Assembly (NCBI RefSeq): GCF_044454545.1
Contig: NZ_JBITDV010000016.1
Coordinates: 1-64,000 of the forward strand
Direction of reading: 5' to 3'
DNA length: 64,000 nt
From: Cryptosporangium sp044454545
GTDB lineage: Bacteria > Actinomycetota > Actinomycetes > Mycobacteriales > Cryptosporangiaceae
This document shows positions 25,228-33,927 of this stretch, one piece after another (position 1 is the stretch's first letter; the number at the start of each line of letters is the position of its first letter). Under the pieces are notes generated by a model. It saw only the letters and a list, made by a program, of their open reading frames with translations, was not told where the DNA came from and ran no database searches. Both the position numbers and the translations under genes were made by a program.

Positions 25228-25289
25228 GCCTGCGAAGCGAGCTAAGCATGTCGTCGATTAGGTACCTCCACTGCGAGGACCGCGAATGA
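25224..25289 (+). CDS. 21-codon ORF bridging fhaB and pstP
   Basis: ATG at 25224 overlaps the fhaB stop as ATGA, and the ORF stop overlaps the pstP ATG as ATGA again (25286-25289). It encodes a 21-aa polar peptide without a family. The ribosome binding site of pstP (GAGGAC) lies within it. It may act in translational coupling rather than make a functional peptide; chance is not excluded. Confidence 0.35.
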   Translation: MSLRSELSMSSIRYLHCEDRE

Positions 25290-26710
25290 GCCTCACGCTG
25301 CGCTACGCGGCCAAGTCCGATCGAGGACTCATCCGTGAGGGAAACGAGGACTCGGTCTACGCCGGTCCGCGGCTTCTCGCCGTCGCTGACGGTATGGGCG
25401 GCATGGCTGCCGGTGAGGTGGCATCGAACATAGTCGTCCGCGCGCTGGAGCCGCTGGACGAGGACGTCTCCTCCAGTGACCTGGTGGACGCATTGCGCGC
25501 GGCGATCGGGCACGCGAACCAGCAGCTCCGGGACGCGGTGGACGCCAACCCCGCGCTGGAGGGCATGGGCACGACGCTGACCGCGCTGTTGTTCAGCGGC
25601 ACGCGTCTGGCACTGGCCCACGTCGGCGACTCGCGGGCCTACGTCATGCGCAACGACGAGCTCCACCAGATCACCCGGGACGACACCTACGTCCAGATGC
25701 TGGTGGACGAGGGCCGCATCACCGCCGACGAGGCGAACACCCATCCCCAGCGCTCCCTCCTCACTCGCGCGCTCGACGGCCGCGAAGTGGAGCCGGAGTT
25801 CTCGGTGCGGGAAGCGCGCCCGGGAGACCGGTACCTGCTCTGCAGCGACGGGCTCTCCAGCGTCGTCTCGATGGAAACGATCGCGGACGCGACCCGGATC
25901 GACGATCCGGCCCAGGTGGCCAATCGGCTGATCCAACTCGCGCTGCGCGGCGGCGGCCCCGACAACATCACGGTCATCGTCGCCGACATCCTCGACGACC
26001 GGCTGGCCGACAACGCCCCGGTGGTCGGCGGCGCGGCCGCCCGAGATCGCACCACGTCGGCGACCGCGGACACCGCGGCCGGACGGGCGGCACTGGCCAC
26101 CCCACCCCGGCCGGCCCCCGCCGAGGAATACGCGGTCGAGGAAGAGCCGGAACAGGTCGAAGCCGGCGGCAGGCACCGCAAGCGCACCACCGCACTGCTG
26201 ACCGTGCTGGCGCTGGCGGCCCTGGCCGCCGGCGGTTACGCCGCCTGGCACTACACCCAGCAGCAGTACTACGTAGGAACCTCGGCCGGACACGTTGCGA
26301 TATACCGCGGCGTGTCCGGCTCTCTTGCCGGCGTCAAGTTCTCCAAGCTGCAGGATGACACCGATCTCCAGCTGGACGACCTCGAGCAGGTCGCACGCGA
26401 TTCGGTGCAAGACACCATCCCGGCCGAGAACCGTGAGGACGCATACACCATCGTGGACAACCTGCGGCGGGAGAAGGTGCTCCCCTGGTGCCACGGCGAC
26501 GTGGCCCCCACGCCGTCCGCACCGGTCAGCCCCTCGGCTCCGGTCTCCGGATCCCCCTCCGGCTCCCCCGGCACCGTCGTGAGCCCCAGCACTTCGGCGA
26601 CGCCCTCCGGCGCGCCGTCCCCGACCCCCACCGCCTCTCGGCCGTCGGGGGAGGTTCTACCAGCCACCGACACTGACGATCCCGGTGTGAACTGTCGGGA
26701 GAAGCGGTGA
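25286..26710 (+). CDS. pstP: PP2C-type serine/threonine protein phosphatase PstP
   Basis: 474 residues: a PPM/PP2C catalytic domain (1-235) with metal-binding motifs REGNEDSVY, VADGMGGMAAGE, HVGDSRAY and GGPDNITVIV; a Pro/Glu linker; a membrane helix at about 301-322 (ALLTVLALAALAAGGYAAW); and an extracellular region (about 323-474) ending in a Ser/Pro-rich tail. It reverses phosphorylation by the kinase encoded downstream. It ends in a GTGA overlap with ftsW. The extracellular domain suggests response to a cell-wall signal (inference). Confidence 0.95.
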   Translation: MSLTLRYAAKSDRGLIREGNEDSVYAGPRLLAVADGMGGMAAGEVASNIVVRALEPLDEDVSSSDLVDALRAAIGHANQQLRDAVDANPALEGMGTTLTALLFSGTRLALAHVGDSRAYVMRNDELHQITRDDTYVQMLVDEGRITADEANTHPQRSLLTRALDGREVEPEFSVREARPGDRYLLCSDGLSSVVSMETIADATRIDDPAQVANRLIQLALRGGGPDNITVIVADILDDRLADNAPVVGGAAARDRTTSATADTAAGRAALATPPRPAPAEEYAVEEEPEQVEAGGRHRKRTTALLTVLALAALAAGGYAAWHYTQQQYYVGTSAGHVAIYRGVSGSLAGVKFSKLQDDTDLQLDDLEQVARDSVQDTIPAENREDAYTIVDNLRREKVLPWCHGDVAPTPSAPVSPSAPVSGSPSGSPGTVVSPSTSATPSGAPSPTPTASRPSGEVLPATDTDDPGVNCREKR

Positions 26711-28188
26711 CGGCTTCGGCCGCTCCGCGCCCCGCAGGCGGCGCCGACCCCGCTCTCACCAGCGTGATCGGTCGGCCCGACCGTCCGCTGGCCAACAACT
26801 CGCGCAATACCGAACTGATCCTGCTGATCGTTTCCCTGGTCGTCGTGTCCGGGATGTCGCTCGCGGTTCAAGGTTCGGTGCTCGGCGAGATCAGCCTGAG
26901 CGCACTGGCGCTCCCCGGTCTGCTCGCCCTCGTGTTCCTCGGTGCGCACCTGGCCGTGCGTGTGCTGGCGCCCTACGCCGACCCGCTGCTGCTGCCCGCC
27001 GTCGCGACGATCAACGGCATCAGCGTCGTGTTCATCCGCCGGCTCGACCTGGGCCGCCTGACGCCGGACGAGCGCATCGCCGCCGGCGTGCTGGGCGGCG
27101 AGGGCAGCGAGGCGCTCAAGCAGTACATCTGGGCCGTCGTCGCGATCCTCGGCTTCGTGGCCCTGCTCGCGGTGGTCCGCGACCACCGGACGCTCGCCCG
27201 GTTCGGGTACATCGCGCTGTTCACCGGTCTCATCCTGGTGCTGCTCCCGGCGGTACTGCCGTCGTCGCTGAGCGAGATCAACGGCGCGAAGCTGTGGATC
27301 ATCATCCCCGGTATCGGGCAGATCCAGCCCGGTGAGTTCGCGAAGATCGCGCTGCTGCTGTACTTCGCCCGGATCCTCGTCGACAACCGGGACTTCCTGC
27401 AGATCGTCGGCAAGTTCTCGACGCTGAAGGCCACCCCGCGGTTCCTGTTCGACGCGTACGCGCCGATGGTCAGCGCCTGGCTGGTCAGCCTCGGCGTCCT
27501 GATGTTCGAGAAGGACCTCGGCACCTCGCTGCTGTACTTCGGTCTGTTCCTGGTGATGATCTACATCGCCACGAACAAGGCCCGCTGGGTCGCGATCGGG
27601 CTGGTCATGTTCATGATCGGTGCCTACGCCGCCTATCTGGTCGTCAGCCGTGTCCAGTTGCGCGTCGAGGTCTGGCTGCACCCGTTCGACGATCCGTTCG
27701 ACAAGGGCTACCAGATCGTCCAGTCGCTGCTCGCGCTCGGCAGCGGCGGCCTGTTCGGCGCCGGGCCCGGCGCCGGGTCGCCGAACATCCTCAGCCTCTA
27801 CGCCAGCACCGACTTCGTGTTCGCGGCGATCGGCGAGGAGATCGGCCTGTTCGGGCTGACCGCGCTGCTCGTGCTCTACGCGCTGATCGCGTCGCGGGGC
27901 ATCCGGGCCGGTCTCGACGTCCGCGACTCGTACGGCAAGCTGCTCGCCGGCGGGCTGGCGTTCTCGATCACCTTGCAGACGTTCGTCATCGTGGGCGGAG
28001 TGACCAAGCTGATCCCGTTGACCGGTCTCACGACCCCGTTCCTGGCCTACGGTGGCTCGTCGCTGATCGCCAACTGGCTGATCATCGGCCTGCTGATCCG
28101 TATCTCGGACGCGGGACGACGTCCGGCGAAGGTGAAGGCGCCGCCGTTGCAGTTGCGGGACGCACCGACCGAGGTGGTCCGGCTGTGA
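26707..28188 (+). CDS. SEDS-family peptidoglycan glycosyltransferase (RodA/FtsW)
   Basis: 493 residues, about 10-11 membrane helices. SEDS motifs: QPGEFAKIALLLYFA, KDLGTSLLYFGLF, the extracellular loop with DPFDKGYQIVQSLLALGSGG, GEEIGLFG and PLTGLTTPFLAYGGSS. It polymerises lipid II, working with the PBP encoded next. Mycobacterial literature names the equivalent gene rodA (or ftsW), so I leave the symbol open. GTG start overlaps pstP; the end overlaps pbpA as GTGA. Confidence 0.94.
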   Translation: MTASAAPRPAGGADPALTSVIGRPDRPLANNSRNTELILLIVSLVVVSGMSLAVQGSVLGEISLSALALPGLLALVFLGAHLAVRVLAPYADPLLLPAVATINGISVVFIRRLDLGRLTPDERIAAGVLGGEGSEALKQYIWAVVAILGFVALLAVVRDHRTLARFGYIALFTGLILVLLPAVLPSSLSEINGAKLWIIIPGIGQIQPGEFAKIALLLYFARILVDNRDFLQIVGKFSTLKATPRFLFDAYAPMVSAWLVSLGVLMFEKDLGTSLLYFGLFLVMIYIATNKARWVAIGLVMFMIGAYAAYLVVSRVQLRVEVWLHPFDDPFDKGYQIVQSLLALGSGGLFGAGPGAGSPNILSLYASTDFVFAAIGEEIGLFGLTALLVLYALIASRGIRAGLDVRDSYGKLLAGGLAFSITLQTFVIVGGVTKLIPLTGLTTPFLAYGGSSLIANWLIIGLLIRISDAGRRPAKVKAPPLQLRDAPTEVVRL

Positions 28189-29636
28189 ACGCTCCGCTCC
28201 GACGAGTAGCGGTCGCGGTTTTCGTGCTGTTCGCGCTGCTCTTCGTCAACTTGAACTACGTCCAGGTGGTGAAGGGCGACGACTACCGCAACAGCGACCT
28301 GAACGAGCGCGTCCGCATCTCCAGCTACGAGCGGCCGCGCGGGCTGATCATGGTCGAAGACCAGGCGATCGCGCAGTCGGTCGAGACCGACGGCCGCTAC
28401 AAATTCCAGCGCAAGTACCCCCAGGGCGAGCTGTACTCGCACGTCACCGGCTTCCAGTCGATGATCTACGGCACGTCGGAGATCGAGTCGGCCGAGAACG
28501 AGGACCTGTCCGGCCAGTCCGACAAGCTCTTCGTCCGCCGGATCACCGACATGATCACCGGCAAGAAGAGCAAGGGCGCGAACGTCATCCTCACGCTCGA
28601 CAAGGAAGTCCAGCAGGCGACGGCCAACGCCCTCGAGGGTCAGAAGGGCGCCGCGATCTCGCTGGACCCGAAGACCGGCGAGATCCTGTCGCTGGTCTCG
28701 CTCCCGACCTTCGACCCGAACCCGTTCGCGTCGCACACCGACAAGCCGCAGAAGGACGCCTGGGCGAACCTCAACGGCGACAAAGAGAACCAGCCGCTGC
28801 TCAACCGCGCGCTGCGTCAGACCTACCCGCCGGGTTCGACGTTCAAGGTGATCATGTCGACCGCGCTGGTCGAGGACGGCTTGACGGCCGACTCGGAGGT
28901 CGACGCGCCGAACCAGTACACGGCGCCGCAGACCACCAAGTACATCGAGAACTTCCACGGCGAGACCTGCGGCAACGGCGTGAAGGTGACGCTGGAGTTC
29001 GCGCTGCAGGAGTCGTGCAACACGGTCTTCGCGAAGCTCGGGGTCGAGAAGCTGGGCGCCGAGAAGATCAAGGAGAAGGCCAAGGAGTTCGGCTTCGGCA
29101 GCCCGATGAAGGTGCCGACCGACGTGGCCGCCAGCCAGACCGGCGACCTGCCCGACCCGCCGTCGGTGGCCCAGTCGAGCATCGGCCAGCGTGACGTCCG
29201 GATGACGCCGCTGCAGGGCGCGATGATCGCTGCGGCGGTGGCGAACAACGGCAAACTGATGACGCCCTACCTGGTGAAGAAGGTCGAAGCGGCCGACTAC
29301 ACCACGCTCTCCACCACCCGGCAGAAGACGCTCTCGACGCCGATGAGTGACTCCACCGCGGGCGAAGTCCAGAAGATGATGCACGCGGTGGTGCAGGACG
29401 GCACCGGCAAGCGGGCCCAGATCGACGGGGCCGACGTCGGTGGGAAGACCGGTACCGCGGAGGACGGCGACGAGCGTCAGGACCATGCCTGGTTCATCGG
29501 TTATGCGATCGTCGACGGGCAACCCGTAGCGGCGGTGGCAGTGGTCCTGGAGAACGCGGGCAAGTCCAGCGCGTCCTCCGCGGAGATCGCCGGAACGATC
29601 ATGAAATCGATCATCCAGCAGCGAGCGAATCGATGA
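28185..29636 (+). CDS. pbpA: Class B penicillin-binding protein PbpA
   Basis: 483 residues: a short N-terminal membrane helix (about 5-25), a non-catalytic dimer-type region, and a transpeptidase domain with active-site Ser in PPGSTFKV (SxxK), SCNTVF (SxN) and GGKTGTAE (KTG). It crosslinks peptidoglycan strands at the septum or pole; in mycobacteria PbpA is a PknB target. Translation is coupled to the SEDS gene. Its stop overlaps a 17-codon ORF leading to pknB. Confidence 0.95.
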   Translation: MNAPLRRVAVAVFVLFALLFVNLNYVQVVKGDDYRNSDLNERVRISSYERPRGLIMVEDQAIAQSVETDGRYKFQRKYPQGELYSHVTGFQSMIYGTSEIESAENEDLSGQSDKLFVRRITDMITGKKSKGANVILTLDKEVQQATANALEGQKGAAISLDPKTGEILSLVSLPTFDPNPFASHTDKPQKDAWANLNGDKENQPLLNRALRQTYPPGSTFKVIMSTALVEDGLTADSEVDAPNQYTAPQTTKYIENFHGETCGNGVKVTLEFALQESCNTVFAKLGVEKLGAEKIKEKAKEFGFGSPMKVPTDVAASQTGDLPDPPSVAQSSIGQRDVRMTPLQGAMIAAAVANNGKLMTPYLVKKVEAADYTTLSTTRQKTLSTPMSDSTAGEVQKMMHAVVQDGTGKRAQIDGADVGGKTGTAEDGDERQDHAWFIGYAIVDGQPVAAVAVVLENAGKSSASSAEIAGTIMKSIIQQRANR

Positions 29637-29686
29637 ACCGCAGCAAGGGTCCGGAGAGGCCCGCGAATCCGAGGACTAGGCGATGA
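29633..29686 (+). CDS. 17-codon ORF bridging pbpA and pknB
   Basis: ATG at 29633 overlaps the pbpA stop as ATGA, and the ORF's TGA (29684-29686) overlaps the pknB ATG (29683) as ATGA. The predicted 17-aa peptide is basic and Pro-rich with no family. The same arrangement occurs between fhaB and pstP. Weak Shine-Dalgarno only; a coupling relay or coincidence. Confidence 0.3.
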   Translation: MNRSKGPERPANPRTRR

Positions 29687-31524
29687 CGGACGCCCGCCTG
29701 CTTGGCGGCAGGTACGAAGTCGGCACCGTACTGGGCTACGGCGGTATGGCCGAAGTCCACCTGGGACGTGATCACCGGCTCGGCCGGGACGTCGCGATCA
29801 AGGTGCTGCGGTCCGACCTGGCCCGCGACCCTGGATTCCAGGCGCGGTTCCGCCGCGAGGCCCAGAACGCCGCGGCGCTGAACCACCCCGCGATCGTCTC
29901 GGTCTACGACACCGGCGAAGACATGAACACCCGGGACGGCGTCCCGGTGCCGTTCATCGTCATGGAGTACGTCGAGGGCCAGACGCTCAAGGAGGTTCTG
30001 CAGGCCGAGGGCCCGATCAGACCGCAGCGGGCGATGGAGATCGTCGCGGACGTCTGCGCGGCGCTCGACTTCAGTCACCGGCACGACATCATCCACCGCG
30101 ACATCAAGCCCGGCAACGTCATGCTGACGCCGCAGGGCGCGGTGAAGGTGATGGACTTCGGCATCGCCCGGGCGCTCTCGAGCGCGTCGGCCCAGATGAC
30201 CGCGACGTCCGCGGTGATCGGCACGGCTCAGTACCTCTCGCCCGAGCAGGCCCGCGGCGAGACCGTGGACGCCCGCTCGGACGTGTACTCGACCGGCTGC
30301 CTGCTCTACGAGCTGCTGGTCGGAGAGCCGCCGTTCACCGGTGACAACCCGGTGTCGGTCGCCTACCAGCACGTCCGGGAAGACCCGATTCCGCCGAGCC
30401 ACCGCAACCCCGAGGTCACCGCGACGATCGACGCGATCGTGCTGAAGGCGATGGCGAAGAACCCGGCGGCGCGGTACCAGAGCGCCGGCGAGATGCGTGC
30501 CGACCTGCTGCGCGCGGCCGCCGGGCGTCCGGTGGCGGCGACCGCCGGGATGACCGGTGCCGAGCGCACCGCGGTACTGGGCGGCGCGGGCGCGACCCGG
30601 GTCGTTCCGAGCGCGGCCGGCGGCGGCTACCAGACGTCGGTCGGCGGTGCGGCCGGTGGCGCGCCGCCTCCCCGGAAGCGTGGTGCGGCGGTCGCGGTCG
30701 GCATCCTCGCCGTGGTCGCGCTCATCGCGGTCGTCGCGTTCGCAGCCAGCAAGCTCGGCGGCGGCGGCGGCAAGAACGTCGAAGTCGAGAACGTCGTCAA
30801 CGCGAACGTGATCTCGGCGACGAAGACGCTCCAGGCCCAGGGCCTGAAGGTGCGCACCAAGAAGGTCGAGAGCACCGACGCCCAGAAAGACAAGGTCACC
30901 GAGCAGAACCCGGCCGCGGGCGCGACCGCCAAGGAAGGCGACACGGTCGAACTCTCGGTCGGTGCCGGTCCGGGTCAGGTCAAGGTGCCGAAGCTGACCG
31001 ACGGCGACCAGGACGGCGCCGAGCAGCAGTTGAAGACGCTCGGCCTCGACATCAAGATCGAGCAGGACAACAACAGCGACGAGCCCGAGGGCGCGGTCAC
31101 CCGGCAGGACCCGGCGGCCGGCAAGGAGGTCCCGAAGGGCACCGTCGTCACGGTCTACGTCTCCAAGGCCAACCTGGTGCTGGTGCCGGACGTACGCGGC
31201 GCCCCGGTGGCCGAGGCGACCGCGACGCTGAAGGGCAAGGGATTCAACGTCAGCGTGCGGAACCAGCCGTCCGACGACCAGCCGGCCGGGACCGTCATCA
31301 GCCAGACGCCGGGCCAGGGCAGCAAGCGGAGCCCGAACTCGACGATCACGATCACGGTGTCGACCGGTCCGTCGAACTCGCCGAGCCCGTCCGACGACCC
31401 GGGTGAATCACCGGGTGACGGCGAGACCAGCGAACCGCCGGATACGACCGAGAGCACCGGCGCCACCGCGTCACCGGACGCCGGAGCGACGCCGCAGCGG
31501 GGAACCAACTCGCTGATCCGCTGA
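29683..31524 (+). CDS. pknB: Serine/threonine protein kinase with PASTA repeats (PknB)
   Basis: 613 residues: kinase domain (about 10-275) with the Gly-rich loop LGYGGMAEVHLG, Lys in DVAIKVL, catalytic HRDIKPGNV (Asp138), DFGIAR and an activation loop rich in Ser/Thr (SASAQMTATSAVIGTAQY in part); juxtamembrane Gly/Ala stretch; one membrane helix at about 335-357; three extracellular PASTA domains (about 366-427, 430-495, 497-562); and a Ser/Pro/Thr tail. The PASTA domains are known to bind muropeptides or lipid II. Mycobacterial PknB has four PASTA units, so this one is shorter. No pknA gene is present in the operon. Confidence 0.95.
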   Translation: MTDARLLGGRYEVGTVLGYGGMAEVHLGRDHRLGRDVAIKVLRSDLARDPGFQARFRREAQNAAALNHPAIVSVYDTGEDMNTRDGVPVPFIVMEYVEGQTLKEVLQAEGPIRPQRAMEIVADVCAALDFSHRHDIIHRDIKPGNVMLTPQGAVKVMDFGIARALSSASAQMTATSAVIGTAQYLSPEQARGETVDARSDVYSTGCLLYELLVGEPPFTGDNPVSVAYQHVREDPIPPSHRNPEVTATIDAIVLKAMAKNPAARYQSAGEMRADLLRAAAGRPVAATAGMTGAERTAVLGGAGATRVVPSAAGGGYQTSVGGAAGGAPPPRKRGAAVAVGILAVVALIAVVAFAASKLGGGGGKNVEVENVVNANVISATKTLQAQGLKVRTKKVESTDAQKDKVTEQNPAAGATAKEGDTVELSVGAGPGQVKVPKLTDGDQDGAEQQLKTLGLDIKIEQDNNSDEPEGAVTRQDPAAGKEVPKGTVVTVYVSKANLVLVPDVRGAPVAEATATLKGKGFNVSVRNQPSDDQPAGTVISQTPGQGSKRSPNSTITITVSTGPSNSPSPSDDPGESPGDGETSEPPDTTESTGATASPDAGATPQRGTNSLIR

Positions 31525-31529
31525 GACCA

Positions 31530-31557
31530 CGGCGGGGCCTTCGGGCCCCGCCGTTTT
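31530..31557 (+). terminator. Intrinsic terminator of the fhaA-pknB operon
   Basis: Perfect 10-bp stem CGGCGGGGCC/GGCCCCGCCG closed by a TTCG tetraloop and followed by TTTT, 5 nt after the pknB stop. A textbook rho-independent terminator; it also separates the operon from the convergent pabA. Confidence 0.9.
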
Positions 31558-31576
31558 CAGACGTGGCGGTCGATTT

Positions 31577-32236
31577 TCAGACGTAGGCGGCCAGGCGCCG
31601 TTCTTCCACCTGTTCGACGAGCGGGATCGAGCGCTCGACGGCGCCCTCGTCGCCGCAGATCGCGAGCCAGTTCGCGAGCATCCGGTGACCGCCCTGGGTC
31701 AGCACCGACTCGGGGTGGAACTGCACACCCTCGACGGCCAGCTCACGGTGGCGCATCGCCATCACGACGCCCGACGGCGTGCGCCCGGTGATCTCGAACG
31801 ACGCCGGGATCGTGTCTTCGACGACCGCCAGCGAGTGGTACCGGGTGGCCGTGAACGGATCGGGCAGCCCGGCCAGCACCCCGGCATCCGCATGATGGAC
31901 CTCGCTGGTCTTCCCGTGCAGAAGCTCCGGAGCGCGGTTCACGGTGGCGCCGTAGGCGACGCCGATGGCCTGGTGGCCGAGGCAGACGCCGAACAACGGC
32001 AGACGGCCGGCCAGCTGCTCGACCATCGGAATGCAGACCCCGGCCTCCTCGGGCGTGCCCGGGCCGGGCGAGAGCAGGACCCCGTCGACCGGGGCGCCGT
32101 CGACGTCACCGGCGAGGACCTCGGCCGGCTCGACCGCGTCGTTGCGCCGGACGACGCAGTCGGCCCCGAGCTGGCCCAGGTACTGCACGAGGTTGTAGAC
32201 GAACGAGTCGTAGTTGTCGACGACCAGGATCCGCAT
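31577..32236 (-). CDS. pabA: Anthranilate/aminodeoxychorismate synthase glutaminase component
   Basis: 219 residues, class I glutamine amidotransferase. The nucleophile elbow is GVCLGHQAIG (Cys at about 79), with the His and Glu of the triad in VEGVQFHPESVLT. MRILVVDNYDSFVYNLVQYL is the usual TrpG/PabA start, so ATG 32236 is used instead of a GTG 15 nt upstream. It supplies ammonia to a partner synthase for p-aminobenzoate (or anthranilate) synthesis; no synthase component is adjacent. This orphan pabA beside pknB is conserved in actinobacteria. Confidence 0.9.
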   Translation of the reverse strand: MRILVVDNYDSFVYNLVQYLGQLGADCVVRRNDAVEPAEVLAGDVDGAPVDGVLLSPGPGTPEEAGVCIPMVEQLAGRLPLFGVCLGHQAIGVAYGATVNRAPELLHGKTSEVHHADAGVLAGLPDPFTATRYHSLAVVEDTIPASFEITGRTPSGVVMAMRHRELAVEGVQFHPESVLTQGGHRMLANWLAICGDEGAVERSIPLVEQVEERRLAAYV

Positions 32237-32243
32237 GGGTGGA

Positions 32244-32405
32244 TTATCCACCGTCCACGGTCACGTCTCCGAACGGAAGCAGTGGTTCGGCCCACGGGAA
32301 CACGTAGAACCAGAGCAGCAGGATGATCGCCGCGACGAGCACCAGGGTCAGAAACCCCTTCACGGCCGCGTTGCCGGGCAGGTGGTCCCAGAGCCATCCG
32401 TACAC
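32244..32405 (-). CDS. Small membrane protein downstream of the class E sortase
   Basis: 53 residues from GTG 32405 (GAGG about 10 nt upstream). One long hydrophobic helix (about 16-35, AVKGFLTLVLVAAIILLLWF) follows a short aromatic N-terminus (YGWLWDHLPG), with a Pro-rich end. It begins 2 nt after the sortase stop and ends 7 nt before pabA. Similar tiny proteins follow class E sortase genes in other actinobacteria; role unknown. Any larger frame through this region is a shadow of the sortase. Confidence 0.72.
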   Translation of the reverse strand: MYGWLWDHLPGNAAVKGFLTLVLVAAIILLLWFYVFPWAEPLLPFGDVTVDGG

Positions 32406-32407
32406 GG

Positions 32408-33166
32408 CTACTGCACCTCTGCCGGAGTGCCGGCCGAATGCGGCTGGGTCTTGGTCTGCTCGGCCCAGACGATCATCCGCTCGTAGTTGTCCCACTTCGG
32501 GTTGCACGTCGTGAGCGTCAGCAGTTTCTCGGTCGGCTTCTGCCCCGGCTCCTGCGGGTTGGCGCTGACCACCGAGACGTTCGTGGGCTTCGTGATGAAG
32601 TTCTTGGTGACCGCGTACACGAACCAGTCGGTCTGCGTCTCGACGACGATCGTGTCGCCGGCCTGCAGCTTGTCGAGGTCCCAGAAGATCGACGGCATCC
32701 GGTGCCCGGCGACCGCGAAATTGCCGACCTGCCCCGGCATCTCGCTGTCCGGGTAATGGCCGGGCGCGAGCTTGATGTCGGCCTGGGTGACCCCCTGCAC
32801 CACGACCCACTTCTTGCCGAGCTTGGGGATGTAGAGGCGCGCGACGCCCTCGCCGGGCAGCGGATCGACCGCGGCGGCCTTGCTCGGGGTGCCCGTCTCG
32901 GCCGGCGGAGCCTGCGCCGCCCACTGCTGGTCGAGCTGCGAGTTGAGCCGGTCCTGGTCGGCGTTGACCTGGTACGCCTTGCCGTAGACCTCGTAACCCG
33001 CGAACAGCAGAACGACGAGCCCGACCGTGATCAGGAGCTCTCCGAACGTCCGGATGGAGCGGCGGATCAGCGATTCGGGTTCGTCGCGTGGGTCAATCCG
33101 GTGGGTCCGTCGTACGCCGGCAACGTGACTTCTTGGGGGTCGCCCTCCGTATACCCCAGGTTCCAC
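32408..33166 (-). CDS. Class E sortase
   Basis: Sortase with an N-terminal membrane helix (FGELLITVGLVVLLFAGYEVYG) and the catalytic triad visible: His in VAGHRMP, Cys in LTLTTCNPKW, Arg in NYERMIVWAE. It anchors proteins with LAxTG-type signals to the wall. The start is unclear: within the likely N-terminus (RIDPRDEPESLIRRSIR) there is no ATG, GTG or TTG in frame, and the nearest candidate, GTG 33166 (252 aa), makes the gene overlap DUF881 by 100 bp. An unusual start codon is also possible. Confidence 0.87.
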   Translation of the reverse strand: MEPGVYGGRPPRSHVAGVRRTHRIDPRDEPESLIRRSIRTFGELLITVGLVVLLFAGYEVYGKAYQVNADQDRLNSQLDQQWAAQAPPAETGTPSKAAAVDPLPGEGVARLYIPKLGKKWVVVQGVTQADIKLAPGHYPDSEMPGQVGNFAVAGHRMPSIFWDLDKLQAGDTIVVETQTDWFVYAVTKNFITKPTNVSVVSANPQEPGQKPTEKLLTLTTCNPKWDNYERMIVWAEQTKTQPHSAGTPAEVQ

Positions 33167-33861
33167 ACGCGCGCGGCCTGGCGGAACAGCGACACCCCTG
33201 GGGACGCTTCGAGGGCGGCCCGCATCGACGAGACGTTGCCAATCGCGGTGATCACGAACGCCGGGGAGAACGTCCGGCCGTGGAGGAGGAGGGTATTGCC
33301 GACGCACCTCACGGCGCTGGTGGAGATCACCCGGATCCCCATGATGGTCATCGCTTCCGCGCCGCCCGCCCATAGTGCGTTCACCACCGCCTGCACATCC
33401 TGTTGGTGCACGACCACGTCGTCCGCGGTGGCGCCGACGGGCAGTACGCCGCCGGGCCGCCGTGGGGCGTCGTCGAGCTTGACCGTGAGCGACGGTCCGC
33501 GGACTTTCCCGAGCCCTGCCGGCCCGGTGAGTTCGTCGACATCCCGTTGCGGGCCTTTCAGCCTGGCGTCCGTTCGCGTGTACGCACGTGTGGCCTCATC
33601 AACTGAACGACGAAGCTCAGCGGCTCGGCGTTCAGATGTACCGACATCAGAATTACCGCGCCGGATCAACTCGGCCAGTTGCTCGCGCCGCCCGCCCCGC
33701 AGATCGGACCCCTGAGAGGTCTCCGCGCTGGTCGCGAACAGGACACCGGCCGCGAGAAGGACGACGGGCAGCGCCAGACGCCAGCCGAGGGAGCCCCTTC
33801 TCTCCTCCGGACGGGTCGCGCGATGACGCGGAGAACGACCGCGCGGCCACCGCCGTGCCAC
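33067..33861 (-). CDS. DUF881 family membrane-anchored protein
   Basis: 264 residues: basic N-terminus, a membrane helix at about 28-45 (ALPVVLLAAGVLFATS), a coiled-coil stretch (about 60-100), then the DUF881 domain (GPSLTVKLDDAP, HQQDVQAVVNALWAGGAEAMTI in part, GNTLLLHGRTFSPAFVITAIG in part). Proteins of this family are typical of Gram-positive division and envelope regions; the molecular function is unknown. Start GTG 33861. It precedes the sortase on the same strand and is divergent from crgA. Confidence 0.85.
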   Translation of the reverse strand: MARRWPRGRSPRHRATRPEERRGSLGWRLALPVVLLAAGVLFATSAETSQGSDLRGGRREQLAELIRRGNSDVGTSERRAAELRRSVDEATRAYTRTDARLKGPQRDVDELTGPAGLGKVRGPSLTVKLDDAPRRPGGVLPVGATADDVVVHQQDVQAVVNALWAGGAEAMTIMGIRVISTSAVRCVGNTLLLHGRTFSPAFVITAIGNVSSMRAALEASPGVSLFRQAARVWNLGYTEGDPQEVTLPAYDGPTGLTHATNPNR

Positions 33862-33927
33862 ATCGCCTCCTCGCCGGATGTCTTCGGCGACTACGCTAAC
33901 CCGGGAACCCCGTATCAGGAGAAACCC

